Source: Arthrinium phaeospermum (lineage: Eukaryota; Ascomycota; Sordariomycetes; Amphisphaeriales; Apiosporaceae). From it: 64,000 bases of DNA. The position numbers were made by a program, and so were the translations under genes. Below, piece by piece: positions 32,750-44,320 of this stretch. Position 1 is the stretch's first letter; each line of letters starts with the position of its first letter. The stretch lies in assembly GCA_006503535.1 (NCBI GenBank), contig QYRS01000003.1, positions 1,240,001 through 1,304,000 on the forward strand, read 5' to 3'. Below the pieces are notes generated by a model. The model was not told where the DNA came from, did not search any database, and worked only from the letters and a program-made list of their open reading frames with translations.

Positions 32750-35700
32750 CGTGCTTGGCTGACTACTGGCTGTATCCTTGCTTGTCGATATATCCTTGGC
32801 TGAACTGGTTGGTATGTAGAACCGATGGTTTCATTTGATCAGTTGAGGTTGAATTTTGTAGATGATCTGTAGGGAGGCTATGCGCTACGTTTTACCTCTG
32901 AGGGAGAACAATCTGTTGGATTTCCATCCAAGTTGTCTTGTCTGGATGGGCATTGTTGCTCTTGATCATTGAGGCAGATCAATTATCCCCCAGTCTCAAG
33001 GGATTCTCATGGTGCTTCACTGACGTCTCACGTTTGAATTACGAGAAGAGTATTCTAACCCATAATAGCATTACGACATAATGTATAGACTAGGTCATAT
33101 ATCCCTCTCTTTTACTGTATTGTGATTGGGAAATGCATTCTAGTAGATTATGTGTGATTGATTCATCGTTTATATGGGAATATATAGAACGACATCACTT
33201 AATGCGTCTTTTCGAAATGCCATTATTGACTCACGCAGCCATGCATCCCCAGGTTATAAGTTGCTTATCTCCTAAAATGTTGAAACGGTGAAGCTACATA
33301 CTGTACGTGAGTGTATAATTATCAAGTAAACCCATACATCGGCCAAAGATGCAGGTTCTCCGTGTTAGTCACATATCAGTCTTTTCAGATTGCTGTCAGT
33401 TGGCTGCTACAGAGAATACCAGATGGCCGCTCCCGTTGTCCTATTAAGCAGTCACTACTTGATGCAAACTCGATGACGTTTTCGGTCTGTGATCAGCATG
33501 TGACTGTAATCAGTCCCAGTAGTAAAAAGAACGCATACAGTCACTATCGCCCATGGTGGAGGCGGGCGTGTTTTGCGTACTTATCAATGCTTGTGCGTTC
33601 GGTAACGGAGAAGAATCGTCGGTGGCATGCTTGAATTACACTTGCAGACCGATCAGTCTATACCACCAAAAGGGATACGGGAGAGAGACGCTTGTTTTCA
33701 AATCAAAATTGCATGGAAAGGTATCATCTTGAACTACAGTCGATAATTTCATTGCCACGCTTCCCGTATGTAGCTCTCTTCAATGCAGGCTCATGTAGCA
33801 TAGCTTCAGAATGGAGACCGAATGATCAATGTATATACGAGGCCTGTGTATCTTATCCCAATCAGCGTGAGCAAAGTGCTGTTCAATGCTTGAGCTTTCT
33901 GGCTGTTGGTGTGTTTAGCTGACTACATGCAGGTAGATACTCAATGACACATTGAGCCACAGATCTACGGATATACCAATGTCAAGTTGCACTCTCCGGG
34001 CAAGGCATTGATTGCACCACACGTTGTTCAATCATGATACCAAGCCACTTTGCCATGCCGAAGGTGTCAAACATGGTCAAACTAACCTCAGTACGCCAGC
34101 AACAGACGAGAAACACGTATCGCCGGACGGTAAGTGGTAGGTCCACATTGCATGTGCAGGACGACTGGCCCTTTCAGCAGCGGCACAGAATGTGAGAGGA
34201 AAGGTTCTCAATCTTCCGGTTACCTCGGGACTCGTCGACACAGAACATCACATGAGCTCTGGTGAACGATACCCCCCTCGCCTCTCAGAGTAGGTGTAAT
34301 GCCAACGAGCCGCGTAGATTTTGTTGAACGCCAGGGGGTTGTAACACGTGGTCCTGTCCAGCTATCCGCCAACATTGCTGCTAGACGCGCCTCACACCAA
34401 TTAGGAGGTTCAAGGGGCAAATACTTCACGACGAGCCTATTACCCTTTTCGAGAAAAGATGGGATGAAAAGTAGAGCCTCCGTTTCAATTTGAGGTGTAG
34501 TGGATTTTCAAGGCGGCGAACTGCAGGAGCGGAGTTGTATTATATGTTGTCGAGTTCTAATAAGCAAAAGGTACGCTGCATGTGCGGGCTAGCGGCCGCA
34601 CGCTGCGCACATCAGTCCACCCAAAAAGGTGGTGTGGCCAAGCTTCTTCGTGGGCAGGAGTGGGTGTGGTGCAGAATGTGGTGGGTGTGTACCACTTGTT
34701 TGTTCTACGGGGGTGACGGCCGGAGGGAAATCGTCCGTGCCTGTGCGAGGTCCCGGAAACAGCTAGCGAGCCGTTGTCAACATCAGACCGCCTAGGTCGG
34801 CTGCTGGGTCCCGAGACACGATGCTACGAGAAGTTGTGGAGGGCGGTCCGTTTAGGAAACAGCCTTGCCAGTAGGCAGTGGTTGCGTATCTGGTTGCGTC
34901 GGCTTGAAGATCAGCACCCTTCGGTTGATCGTACGTGACTTGCAGATCTTGTGATGCATCTTCAGATGCTCGGGACGACATTCAAGATATGTACCAATTT
35001 AACCCCGCAAAAATGCTAAGAGCGCAGTATTGGAACAATTGAAAGTCATGGGAAACAACTCGAGTCGATATCGTCATCATCGTTCCAATTGCCTGCGCTG
35101 TAGGAGAACTCTCTAGCGGTTTGGGTAGAAAAAAGGAAACGGCAGCATGAAGATGCAATCACCGAGGAACTTCCTTTTTAGGCGGCCTTTGAGAGGATGG
35201 GAGCGGCTCAGCCTCAAGCACGCTAGGCGATATGGGACGACGGCCTGCTGGGGCAGCCGCTAAGAGATCTCTGCCAGGGGAAGATTTTAGCGAATGACAA
35301 GGGCGCCTGGGGCCTGTGCAGCGCTTGGAGGATCGTCTCAAACAGCGGGTTGCGGGTTCGTCAAGGTGGCTACGACAAACATCCCCAAAGAAGCAAACAC
35401 GGTCATCACAACGTCTCCTATTGGCAGGACCCCCGACCCGCCACAGAGAGGATGCCGGCACCCTTCGTGATAGGACGGTTTTATATTAAGTGATGTTCCC
35501 GTCACGGCCCCGTCCACCGACAGTGTGGCCCGCAGTCCATCCTCAGTGGAGGAGGAATTATGAGCGTCCATGGCCAGCCAGAACTTGGAGTTCTGGAATG
35601 AATGAAGCGCTGGAAGATCCCGCTGGAAGTCCGCATGTTACATCGGTCGGTCGCCTCCGGTGGGGGCATCTGGTGACCTTGGAAAGGACCATGATGTTGG

Positions 35701-35835
35701 AGAGAGATATAAATAGCAAGCTGATCCGGCAATGTGTTGGTCGTTTAGAGAGTGATTCATCAGTCCTGTGCTCCTATCCATCCTACTCCGTCCAACACTT
35801 CCAAGCCAAGCCGCCACCGCATACCCTTCTTTAAG
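32750..35835. other. Large gene-poor stretch (3.1 kb)
   Basis: No gene I can support. Short frames exist on both strands; the least unlikely is a minus-strand 77-codon frame at 35338-35571 with a hydrophobic C-terminal segment. The right end contains the promoter of the peroxidase gene. Confidence 0.45.
35708..35715 (+). promoter_or_regulatory. TATA box of the heme-thiolate peroxidase gene
   Basis: TATAAATA, 128 bp before the start codon at 35836, a usual distance for fungal promoters. Confidence 0.5.
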
Positions 35836-36715
35836 ATGCGTTTCTCCTCATCTATCTTGCTGGCGGTGCCCACTCTCGCTTTCCCGGTTGCACTTGGACC
35901 TAGGGCCGGCGATGCCAACATCAAGCCGTGGAAGGCCGCAGGGCCAGACGACTCCCGCGGACCTTGCCCCATGCTGAACACCCTGGCAAACCACGGTTAT
36001 CTGTATGTCTAGTCACATCAACCTCCCACTCTCCTCTCTTCGCAAGATGTACTCTTGTCAGCAGCAAGAATGATATGGCCCTTTCGCTGACAGAACCTTC
36101 GTGACCTCCAGCCCCCACAATGGTCGCAACGTTAGCGTCGACAACATCGCCGACGCCATCTTCGCCGCCACCAACTGGAGCCGCGACTTCGGCCTGATCC
36201 CCGGCGCCGGCGCCTTCAAGGCCCTCGGCGTCGCGACGGACGGCACCATCGAGCTCAAGCAGCTCGACAACCGCACCGCCGGCATCGAGCGCCCGGCCTC
36301 GCTCGCGCGCCCCGACGACAGCAACACCGTCTCGCCCGCGCGCGTGGACGCGGTCCTGGCCGACAGCGAGGACGCCAAGTACATCAGCGCCGGGTCCCTG
36401 GGCGCGTCGCGCGCCCGCCTGGAAAAGGCGTCGCCCCTGACCGAGGCGCAGCAGTCGCCCGCCCGCGGCGAGGCCGCCTTCATTGTCACCCTCATGCTCG
36501 ACGGCGCCGTGCCCGACGCCGTCGCCGACGCCGAGGGCGCCGCCGCCGAGGCCCCCAAGCTCCGCGCCTTCAAGGACTACACCCGCGTCTTCCTCGCCGA
36601 GGAGCGCCTGCCCGTCGAGCTCGGCTGGACGCCCTCGGAGCGCCTCGTGCAGTTGGCCGACATGTCGCCCGTGAGCGCCGCGATTGCGGCGGCGCAGAAG
36701 GCGGTTGTTGCTTAA
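35836..36715 (+). CDS. Secreted heme-thiolate peroxidase (chloroperoxidase/peroxygenase family, 256 aa)
   Basis: Two exons: 35836-36002 and 36112-36715. The 109-nt intron (GTATGT...TCCAG) lies within GYL|PHNG, and joining the exons rebuilds the conserved NHGYLPHNGRNVS. A signal peptide is present (MRFSSSILLAVPTLAFPVA). Cys44 in GPCPMLN is the proximal heme-thiolate ligand (PCP motif). The size fits short unspecific peroxygenases, which use peroxide to oxygenate or halogenate substrates outside the cell. Odd point: the second hallmark, E-H-D, where the family has a His, reads IERPASLARPDD here, so Glu remains but His is Arg. Activity may therefore be altered or lost (inference). Exon 2 is strongly GC-rich. 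Confidence 0.85.
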
Positions 36716-36750
36716 AGCGCGCTTCTGACGTATCTATCTACTTACTTGCT

Positions 36751-36784
<34 letters not shown>

Positions 36785-37638
36785 TTTGGAGGGTCTGATG
36801 AGGAGTTGGAAAGAGGGTGCACAGTTGGCATGCTGTTGTTGGGAGTAGGAATAGCAGCAGGTGTCAGATTATGAATTAGACGCGTTACGAATAGAAATCA
36901 ATATATTGGAACTCCCAAAAGTCCATGACGATGAGGCGAAGCAAGGTAGGCCCTACCTGCGTGTGCGACCAAGTAAGCCACAAGAAATGCCGAAACAAAA
37001 TTGCAAGAGAAGCTCCGTATCCGTGCGACGGGGGATGACAACGCCACTCCACATTTGCGCAACTTTCGCAGGTCCAATCCGTCGTGTTCGTAACTTAAGT
37101 GCAGACAGAGGTCAACAACTACAGTGATTGAATCGGGGATTTCTCATTTTCCGAGAACAAAGATGCATTGAAAACCAAGCCCACGCCTCTCGCTAGTTTT
37201 CCAGTTACCGAGTCTATTCCAAAGCAGGTTACCCGCTCCCCTTGTTAGTGCGATGGGGGGAAACGGCGACACACAGCACGCACTGACACGGCCGGCCGGA
37301 AAAGTCAAGATGTCCGGGGAAGACGCATCATATCATATGTCATGAGTACGTTCGTTCGATCCGCGCGCAACCTTAAGACGGAGAATTCTGGCCGGTTCTC
37401 AGTGGTGGGTTAGGTCTCGCTGATTTGGCGTATTCCGACCGAACTCATGAAGGACGGCGGATATATAAGAGGTCGCTTCTGGTAGCGCTGGTACATAGTC
37501 GCCAATACAGCCTTCGAGCCATCTTAATCATTGCACCATATATCCAACTGAACCCGGCGACATTGAACATTATACCCATTCGTCTGAAATACTACCTTCC
37601 CGCCTACACTCTATATATATAACCAGACCAAACACACA
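36716..37638. other. Intergenic with long poly-C tract
   Basis: No gene supported. It holds the 33-base C run just after the peroxidase gene. A TATATAA at 37462-37468, 171-177 bp before the next start, is a possible core promoter of the DUF1772 gene. Confidence 0.45.
36752..36784. repeat. Homopolymer C33 tract
   Basis: Thirty-three consecutive C residues start 37 bp after the peroxidase stop codon, probably in the 3' UTR. The G-rich minus strand could form quadruplexes. Exact length is unreliable in assemblies. Confidence 0.9.
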
Positions 37639-38231
37639 ATGTCCCTAGCCGCCACCCCCCTCAACCTCGCCGCCCTAGCCTGCATCGCCTCCGGGTCCTG
37701 CGCATCCGGTACGCCGTCCCCATCTTCCCAAGTAGCCCCCGAGAAGTACCGTGACAAGAACATACATAAACTAACCCCGTAAACGCGAAAAAAGGCATCG
37801 GCCTCTCCGCCTCCCTCCTAACCATGCCCGCCTTGATCCACCCCGACGTGCCGCAAGACGCCCTAGTGCACCAATGGCACAACCTCTACCGGCGCGGCGC
37901 CGCCCTGATGCCGGCCCTGGCCGGCGCGACGACGCTGGGCTACTGGACTGTCGCCTACCACCAGTACAGCTCCTCCTCGCCGTCCGCCGAATGGCGCGGG
38001 TTCGCCGCCGCCGGCGCGCTGGTCCTGGCCATCGTGCCCTTCACCTTGGCCGCCATGATGCCGACCATCCGCGCGCTCGAGACCTCGATGAGCATCGCAC
38101 AGGGGGAGAAGAAGACCATGAGCCGCGAGACCGCCGAGGCTCTGCTGGGGAAGTGGACGCGATTGAACGTGTGGCGTTCCCTTATCCCCTTGGTGGGCAC
38201 AGCATGCGCCGTATGGAATCTGTTGTGCTGA
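37639..38231 (+). CDS. DUF1772 (anthrone-oxygenase-like) integral membrane protein (168 aa)
   Basis: Two exons: 37639-37708 and 37795-38231, with an 86-nt intron containing CTAAC as a likely branch site. The joined protein has about four hydrophobic helices: LNLAALACIASGSCASGIGLSAS region, RRGAALMPALAGATTLGYW, GFAAAGALVLAIVPFTLAAMM and SLIPLVGTACAVWNLL. The conserved HQWHNLYRRG in the first loop and the final NLLC fit the DUF1772 family. Some members (HypC/EncC/TpcL type) oxidise anthrones in polyketide pathways without a cofactor. No polyketide synthase is in the window, so substrate and pathway are open; many fungal members have no assigned role. Confidence 0.82.
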
Positions 38232-38474
38232 AATGGGAGGGGGCCGATTTTATGTTGTAAATGAAAATAACCACCAGCCTCGAGCTCAGGCTGCAAAAGT
38301 ACACACATGACTGAAGGTAGATAGTGTTCACAATTGTATAAATTCAATCCTCCACTATTATGGGCTGTCTTTTGGTTTCGCAACGCCAATCCATGCAACA
38401 AAACGCCTATGGTATATCATGAAGCAACAGTGCGGAAACGCCCGAACGACCTGGCTTCATACACTGTCACGACT

Positions 38475-40373
38475 CTAGTATCCTCCTCGTCCGCCCCTTC
38501 CGCGGCCACCACCACGTCCTCGTCCGCCACCCCTTTCGCCTTGTCGGGGTTGGCTTCCGTAGGCTCTGCGACCCTGAACCTTGTCTCTACCCATGCTGGC
38601 GCCGAGCTGGATATCGATACGGGGTGGCGCGTTGAAACCAAAGCTCTTGGCTACCTTGGCGAGGTCGAGCTTGTTGACGTCGAAGATGCTGCGCAAGCTG
38701 TGGCTGGAGTAGGCGTGGATATAAGCTTTGAAACCGTCCTTTGCCGATTTCTGCATCCGATATGTTAGCACAGACGATAAGGCAATATGGTGATGGCTCA
38801 GAGGCACTTACGTTAAGGTAGTAGTTTTGGGAGACGAGCTTCTCCAACTGAGATTGAATGTTGACAATCTTGTTGGCAGGGAAGTCGAACTCGGTGATGG
38901 GCACTCGGGCCTCCTTAAGGTGGTGGAGGAACCCAGCTTCTTGGGGTTGCAAGAACTGTGGAACAGTGAGTAATTTGAGCAAATAATTAGAAGAGAATAA
39001 ACATATTCCAAGGATTAACTTACCATAAGAGAACGTCCTTGGCCGTTGCTTCCTCGCGCTGTTCGACCAACACGGTGGATATAATCGCGGGGGTCATCCG
39101 GGGGGTCGAACTGGATGATCCAGTCGACCGCAGGAATATCAAGTCCACGAGCTGCAACATCTGTGCAGATGAGCGCTCCGGTCTTGGCGTTACAGTATTC
39201 GAAAAACGTTTGCGTGCGCTTCTGCTGTTTCAGGTTACCGTGAAGCTCCAAGACGGGAAGGTCGATGTAGTTGAGGAGTTCCACATAGTATTTGACCGAG
39301 TTGCAACTGCTGCAGAAGACGATGACCTTCTTCTTCTGGTTCTTCTTCAGGAAAGAGAATAGTAGGAGGAAACGCTTGTCGGCCTCGCAGAGAACGTAGC
39401 CCTGCTCCAACCCTTCGACTGTGGAGAACTTCTGCTCCTCCTCCACATTGATAAACAGGGGGCCAGGCCGGAGAGACATCCGCGCGAGATCTTCGACCTT
39501 GGTGGTTTGTGTGGCGGAGAACAGCATGCTTTGTCGGTTCTCGGAAGGCAAAATCTTGATGATCTGCTTCATTTCGTCTTCGAAACCAATCTCGAGAATT
39601 CGGTCGGCCTCGTCGATGACCAATGATCGCAGGTTCTTGAAGACGAAAGAGGAGGTGTTTTGAAGATGATCGAGCAATCGGCCGGGCGTCGCAATCAAAA
39701 GGTTGACTCCCTTGGAGAGCTTCTCGGCCTCGGCGCGACGGTTCGCGCCGCCGATGACTACACCATATGTCTGTGAGTGGTGCTTCATGAGTTCCCGGGC
39801 GACACCAAAGATCTGAAGAGCGAGTTCTCGCGTGGGGGAGACGATGATGACACCAGTTCCGTTCCGGGGCTTGAAGCGCAGAGCAGTCAGCATTTCGATC
39901 GCGGGGATCAAGAATGCCAATGTCTTTCCGGAACCCGTCTTGGCAGCACCGAGAACATCTCTTCCAGCCAGCAGGGGCGGGATAGCTCTCTTCTGGATGG
40001 CAGTCATGTTCTTGAAACCCATCTCCTCAATTGCCTTCATCGTCTTTTCGGAAAGGTTCAGCTGGGCAAAGGATTCCGCGTTGAGGTCAGCGACGGGCGG
40101 TAAAGACAGGTTGGCGCCGCCATCGGGGAGGTCGTTGTTCTCCGATGCGTCCTTTCCATCTTCGGCCTCTGCAGCGGCAACCCTCTTGTTCAGTTCAGAG
40201 TGCTCATCCTCGTCGATCTCGGCTTCGCTCTCAACCTCTTTGTCGCTGGAGGACTCGACCTCGGGTTCTGATTCAGGTTCGACGCGCTTCACCTTCTTGC
40301 TTTTCGGGGCAGGCGACGTGGCAGACAGCTCCTTCCGCTTCGAACTCTTGACTTTCTTATCGGTGGGAGCCAT
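38475..40373 (-). CDS. HAS1: ATP-dependent RNA helicase HAS1 (589 aa)
   Basis: DEAD-box helicase of the nucleolus needed for 40S and 60S ribosomal subunit maturation. Three exons: 39024-40373, 38812-38955 and 38475-38750, with phase-0 introns of 68 and 61 nt. The N-terminus is a Lys/Glu-rich low-complexity region. Motifs appear in order: Q motif ([13 protein letters not shown]), [10 protein letters not shown], Ia [57 protein letters not shown] and [14 protein letters not shown]1-specific features are the EAGFLHHLK / [13 protein letters not shown] segment, [16 protein letters not shown] and the Gly/Arg-rich C-terminus ([13 protein letters not shown]). Length matches the family. Confidence 0.96.
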
Positions 40374-42143
40374 GGTTGCGATGTGTGGAAAACGGTCGAA
40401 TTGGGGATGGAGACTTTCTCACCAAGCGAATGCCTGGGCGCTGTAGTTTTCTTGGGGAACTTTTTTTCTTATCGCCTATCGCTTATCACCCACCTAATGC
40501 ACGCACGATTTTGCCCCGCCTAACTTAACAAGTGGGACCTCCATGGTTGCCAGGGTCTGGCCAAACAAGCCAGTAAAGAAGTCACATGACTACCTTCAAT
40601 TGAACACAACAACCGTCGTCTCCTTTATTGCTAATCTATGGGGATACATTTTCTTGTTCATTGAGGGATATTTCAAGTGTCACTATGATTTTCCCCTTCG
40701 CGGCCAGAATCTCCATTATCCTGCATTTTGAACCCGTCATTTGGTAATATTACATTCAGACTCGGATCATTCAGGAGCAACTTAAAATACAGAGTTAGAG
40801 GATGGCATAGTCCGAGAAGACTTGGGCCTCGGTGTGCAAGCCATTATAAATCACGTGGATCCGATAGTGCTGGATGAGGACATGAGGCCTGGCCAAGATC
40901 TCGGTGTGAGAGCTTACACTTGATGGTTCGAGCCTCGTGCAGTTTGTGGTACTGGCAGTCCTCGCGAGTCTTCTGGTATATTTGAGGCTTGAAGTCGTCG
41001 TGCTTCTTGTGCTTGTGGTTGCGATTCGAGCCGCCCTCGTTCTTGATCCGTCCGGCGCGAAGCTTGCCGTCTAAAACAGTCTGCTCTTGGTGACTCCATT
41101 TCTGCCAGTGTGATTTAGTATACATAATGAGAAATAGGAAATAAATAACTTAACGGAGCGAGGCAGCCTACATAGCTTAATATTATTCATCTGTCTTTTG
41201 CATCATGCCCATATATGCTGACTTGAGCTCGCTTTCCTATAAGCTTACATGTGGGGTTATTATCGTATATCGTATCACTTTCAAGCGGCGGTGCTTCTGG
41301 TAAATGAGCCGCATGGAGTTGGACGAGAAGAATGGCTCCGTATTCGGACGATGTTCTCAGCGCATAATAGTCGTTACTGAGTCGTTCTTCCATCGACCGA
41401 GTGAGGTGAGGGGGTTTAAACATGGTCATATGTGCAAAAGATAAGTGATCAGTTGATAGATGAAGACGGCCTGGCATGGAAAACGACGGAAACGCGTGAA
41501 ATGTTCCTCGCCCACGGCGAAGACATTCTTCACATTCTCCATGCTTGATCTCGATGACGTCAAATGCGGCAGCTTGGCAGCCAGTATTACTTCAGCGCCG
41601 CTCCGAAAACAGCATCAATATTCCATCTATCTACTCATAAGATGAAAGCAGGTTGTCCATGTGCCATTCATAGGCTGTACGGCGTACGTGTGCGAAGTAC
41701 CTGCGTCTGAGGTAATCCTGCCGCGTAGGAGCTGAAAAGCAATCTACCCCAGAATTTCAACACGTAAGAATGCCGCACACGGGAACAAGTGTGACCAATG
41801 GGAACTTGCTCCAGGATTTCGACACAGGACTTTCCGCCCGTAAGGATAGCAATGCCAAGCAGCTGAGCCTTGCAATTTCTACTTCAAGGCAATGGTGACG
41901 AACCACCCGTCTTAGCAAGGTCGCTATACGATGCGAACCTTGCCTGGACAATGTGAGAAAGCGCCACAGTATCACATATTTTGGCACCTTTGCACACAAA
42001 AGCCTAATGCTTGGCGTCTAGTTTGATGATTATAAAAAGAAGAGACAACACCGGTCCATGAGAGCGGAATTACCAACATTAATCACAATTCATCGAAGTC
42101 TTCAAATACCAAATTTACTAGCTCTCAGCCATATACATTCAAA
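40374..42143. other. Intergenic, HAS1 upstream region
   Basis: No supported gene. Two minus-strand frames (41187-41477 and 40844-41125) look superficially like exons of one gene, with GTAAGC after PT and GGCAG before KWSHQEQ, but the splice phases do not join, so I leave them out. The right end is the promoter of the secreted protein. Confidence 0.45.
42031..42038 (+). promoter_or_regulatory. TATA box of small secreted protein gene
   Basis: TATAAAAA, 113 bp before the start codon at 42144. Confidence 0.5.
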
Positions 42144-42678
42144 ATGCAGTTCCCTACTATTGCTGTTCTCCTTGTCTCCGCTGGGCTCGCAGCAGCCCAA
42201 GATCCTATTGTGTGTATCACTGCAGCCCCTGAATAGAAATCGACATCGATAATGCTAATCACTTATGGTACTCGACAGGGCAACCTCCATCCCGATGGGA
42301 AGTGCATGACCAAAATCTACAACCCTGTCTTCCTCGATACGTGCCACAATCTCGAGAACAACAAGTACGATCGCCCTTATGATACCATTGCAGTGCAATC
42401 CACTAACAAACGCACCCAAACAGCTCCGTTGACATCTACGCCCCCGGCTTCAACTGTTACGCTCACAAGTATGTCCACATCAACCTAGTCTGATACGCTC
42501 GCTTGAGCTTCCTCTAACTACTTCAATCCGCAGGCTCGCGGGCTGCCTAGACGCTGGCAAGCCTGTCAAGGTTGACGAGGGCTGCCTAGACGCTGGCAAG
42601 CCTGTCAAGGTTGACGAGGGCTGCCACCACGTCAATGAATTCCCAGACGCGAAGGCTATTCGCTGCCGCAGCTTGTAA
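42144..42678 (+). CDS. Small secreted cysteine-rich protein with internal 13-residue duplication (113 aa)
   Basis: Four exons: 42144-42209, 42279-42364, 42424-42468 and 42534-42678; introns of 69, 59 and 65 nt. The first donor is GTGTGT, which fits GTRNGT. The signal peptide is clear (MQFPTIAVLLVSAGLAAAQ). The mature part has seven Cys: KCMT, DTCHN, FNCYA, AGCLD, EGCLD, EGCHH and IRCRS. The last exon contains a perfect 39-bp duplication giving two copies of CLDAGKPVKVDEG. With one copy the protein would have six Cys, the usual even number for disulfide-bonded secreted proteins. No family recognised; size, secretion and Cys content fit an effector or antimicrobial-like protein. Confidence 0.75.
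42541..42618 (+). repeat. Perfect in-frame tandem duplication, 2 x 39 bp
   Basis: Copies at 42541-42579 and 42580-42618 are identical; the next 7 bases (GGCTGCC) start a third copy. It lies inside the coding sequence and adds 13 residues including one Cys. Identity at all positions suggests a recent event or an assembly duplication. Confidence 0.95.
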
Positions 42679-43426
42679 ACCATTCCTCCGACCAGTTGCT
42701 GAGGGTCGTTTGTGCAGATTGGTGGAGGAACGGGCAGGAAACGGGAGATAGAGCTGCAACATACGCTTGGCCAAGCACTTTCTTCATATGTCGTCCTTAT
42801 TTCAGACATCTAAATCACAAGTTGAAGATCGGAGCAAATAGTCAATAGTCGAATAAACTGTTTCCCAGCGTACCTAAAACCAAACGTTTACGTAAAAGCC
42901 GGAGCGGGGAGTCTTCCTTGCTGCCTCTGCGTTGTACAAGACATACGGAGCACATGACCTCGCTTCTACGCCCTTGATGTCAAAACCACCGGCGTTGGCC
43001 CTTATCTCGTTTACTGTACGCCGCATGGACTTGCCGTTTACAGAAGGTAGCTGCACCCCGGATGCAGCTTGCAGGCTAGCACGCCCCATTAGCGGCGTGC
43101 TAGCCCAATCAGCGGGCTTCAATTGGTGACCCGGCTATCTCATCCACCCGCCTCGGAACGGAGCAGCTCAACCTCACTTTGACTCAGAGACCGGGCTCGA
43201 ACCTCCGCTGACAGGAGTTGCGTGGACCAGCTATAAATCGGTTTGCTTTCGTCCCCTTTCTGGAAAGTACCGAGACGAAATTGTCCCTTGTGAAACTCGC
43301 CCAAGACATCCTACGCCTCTATCACATGCACAAAAGATTTGGTGCTTTAGCCGAGTACGATTCGAGACACGCCTAGAATAGTTTCAAGCAGCAAAGACAC
43401 GACTTCGGTCTGTACATAAAAGCAAG
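42679..43426. other. Intergenic with hairpin
   Basis: No gene supported. It contains a perfect 12-bp stem at 43074-43105 and a smaller stem nearby (CTGCA...TGCAG, about 43051-43067), 320-380 bp before the next gene. Confidence 0.5.
43074..43105. repeat. Perfect 12-bp inverted repeat with 8-base loop
   Basis: The arm GGCTAGCACGCC (43074-43085) is exactly complementary to GGCGTGCTAGCC (43094-43105); the loop is CCATTAGC. It could be a stem-loop in RNA, a palindromic protein-binding site or a small transposon terminus. It lies upstream of the flavin-binding gene. Confidence 0.8.
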
Positions 43427-44320
43427 ATGCCCGTCCAAGACCTGGAGTACCCGAAGCAACCCTTCAGCACTGTCCGCCGGTACGACAGCAGAGGTAGGTC
43501 AATATCAACATCTCCAGCACTCATTCGGTACTGACCTCACACAACAGCCAGCTACTCGCTCGAGCAGATCCACCAGATCATCAACACCAGCCTGCTCGTC
43601 AATGTCTCCTTCACAGTCCCGGACACGCCCTTCCCGCAGACGCTGCCCATGATTGGGCAAATGGGCTCGTTTGACCGGCCCAGCGCCGACACGGGCGACG
43701 TGCTGGAGCTCTACCTGCACGGCTACGTCTCCTCGCGCATCATGAACCTCTCCCGCAAGAAGGACGATGCCGAAGCCCCTCCAGCTGCTGGTGCAGAGCC
43801 GGTCGGTCTGCCCGTCACCATCGCGGCCAGTCACGTCGACGGGCTCGTCCTGTCCCTGACGCCCTTCTCGCACAGCTACAACTACCGGTCCGCGACGCTG
43901 TTCGGGTACGCCACGCCCGTGACGGACGCGGCCGAGAAGCTGTGGGCGCTGGAGCTCCTCACCGACAGCGTGGCGCGGGACCGCTGGCGCCACACCCGCG
44001 TGCCGCCCACCGGCGCCGAGATGCAGAGCACCAGCGTCCTCAAGGTCAAGATCGCCGCCGGCAGCGCCAAGATCCGCAGCGGCTTCCCCAGCGACGAGAA
44101 GGCCGATGCCGGGGACGAGGCCCTGCTGGGGCGCGTCTGGACGGGCGTCGTGCCCGTCCACACCACGCTCGGCGAGCCCACACCCAGCCCGTACAACCGG
44201 GTCGACCCGGTGCCGGGCTATCTGGCCGACTACGTCAAGGGGACTAATAAGTACGCGGAGGAGACGGCGCTGGAGCAGATGGTGAAGCCTATGGGATCTA
44301 AGGGGAAGACTGACGATTAA
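43427..44320 (+). CDS. FMN-binding split-barrel protein (pyridoxamine-phosphate-oxidase-like, 279 aa)
   Basis: Two exons: 43427-43493 and 43548-44320, with a 54-nt intron (GTAGGT...ACAG). The joined protein shows the conserved order of the Pyridox_ox_2 / flavin-nucleotide-binding family: Y-S-L-E-Q-I-H-Q-I, VSFTVPDTPFPQTLPMIGQM, LYLHGYVSSRIM, SHVDGLVLSLTPFSHSYNYRSATLFG, KLWALELLTD, RDRWRHTRVPPTGAEM and SAKIRSG. Bacterial relatives include NimA-type nitroimidazole reductases; fungal members are cytosolic with no defined substrate. It probably binds FMN and reduces or detoxifies small molecules (inference). Exon 2 is GC-rich. Confidence 0.87.

Noticed and set aside
40844..41477. Possible two-exon minus-strand gene upstream of HAS1
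   Set aside because: GTAAGC and CAG sites exist but the phases do not join into one frame, and neither part has a recognisable domain.
43190..43205. GGTTCGAGCCC on the minus strand, like a tRNA T-arm
   Set aside because: The flanking bases do not form a five-base T stem, and no acceptor or anticodon arms were found at the expected distances.
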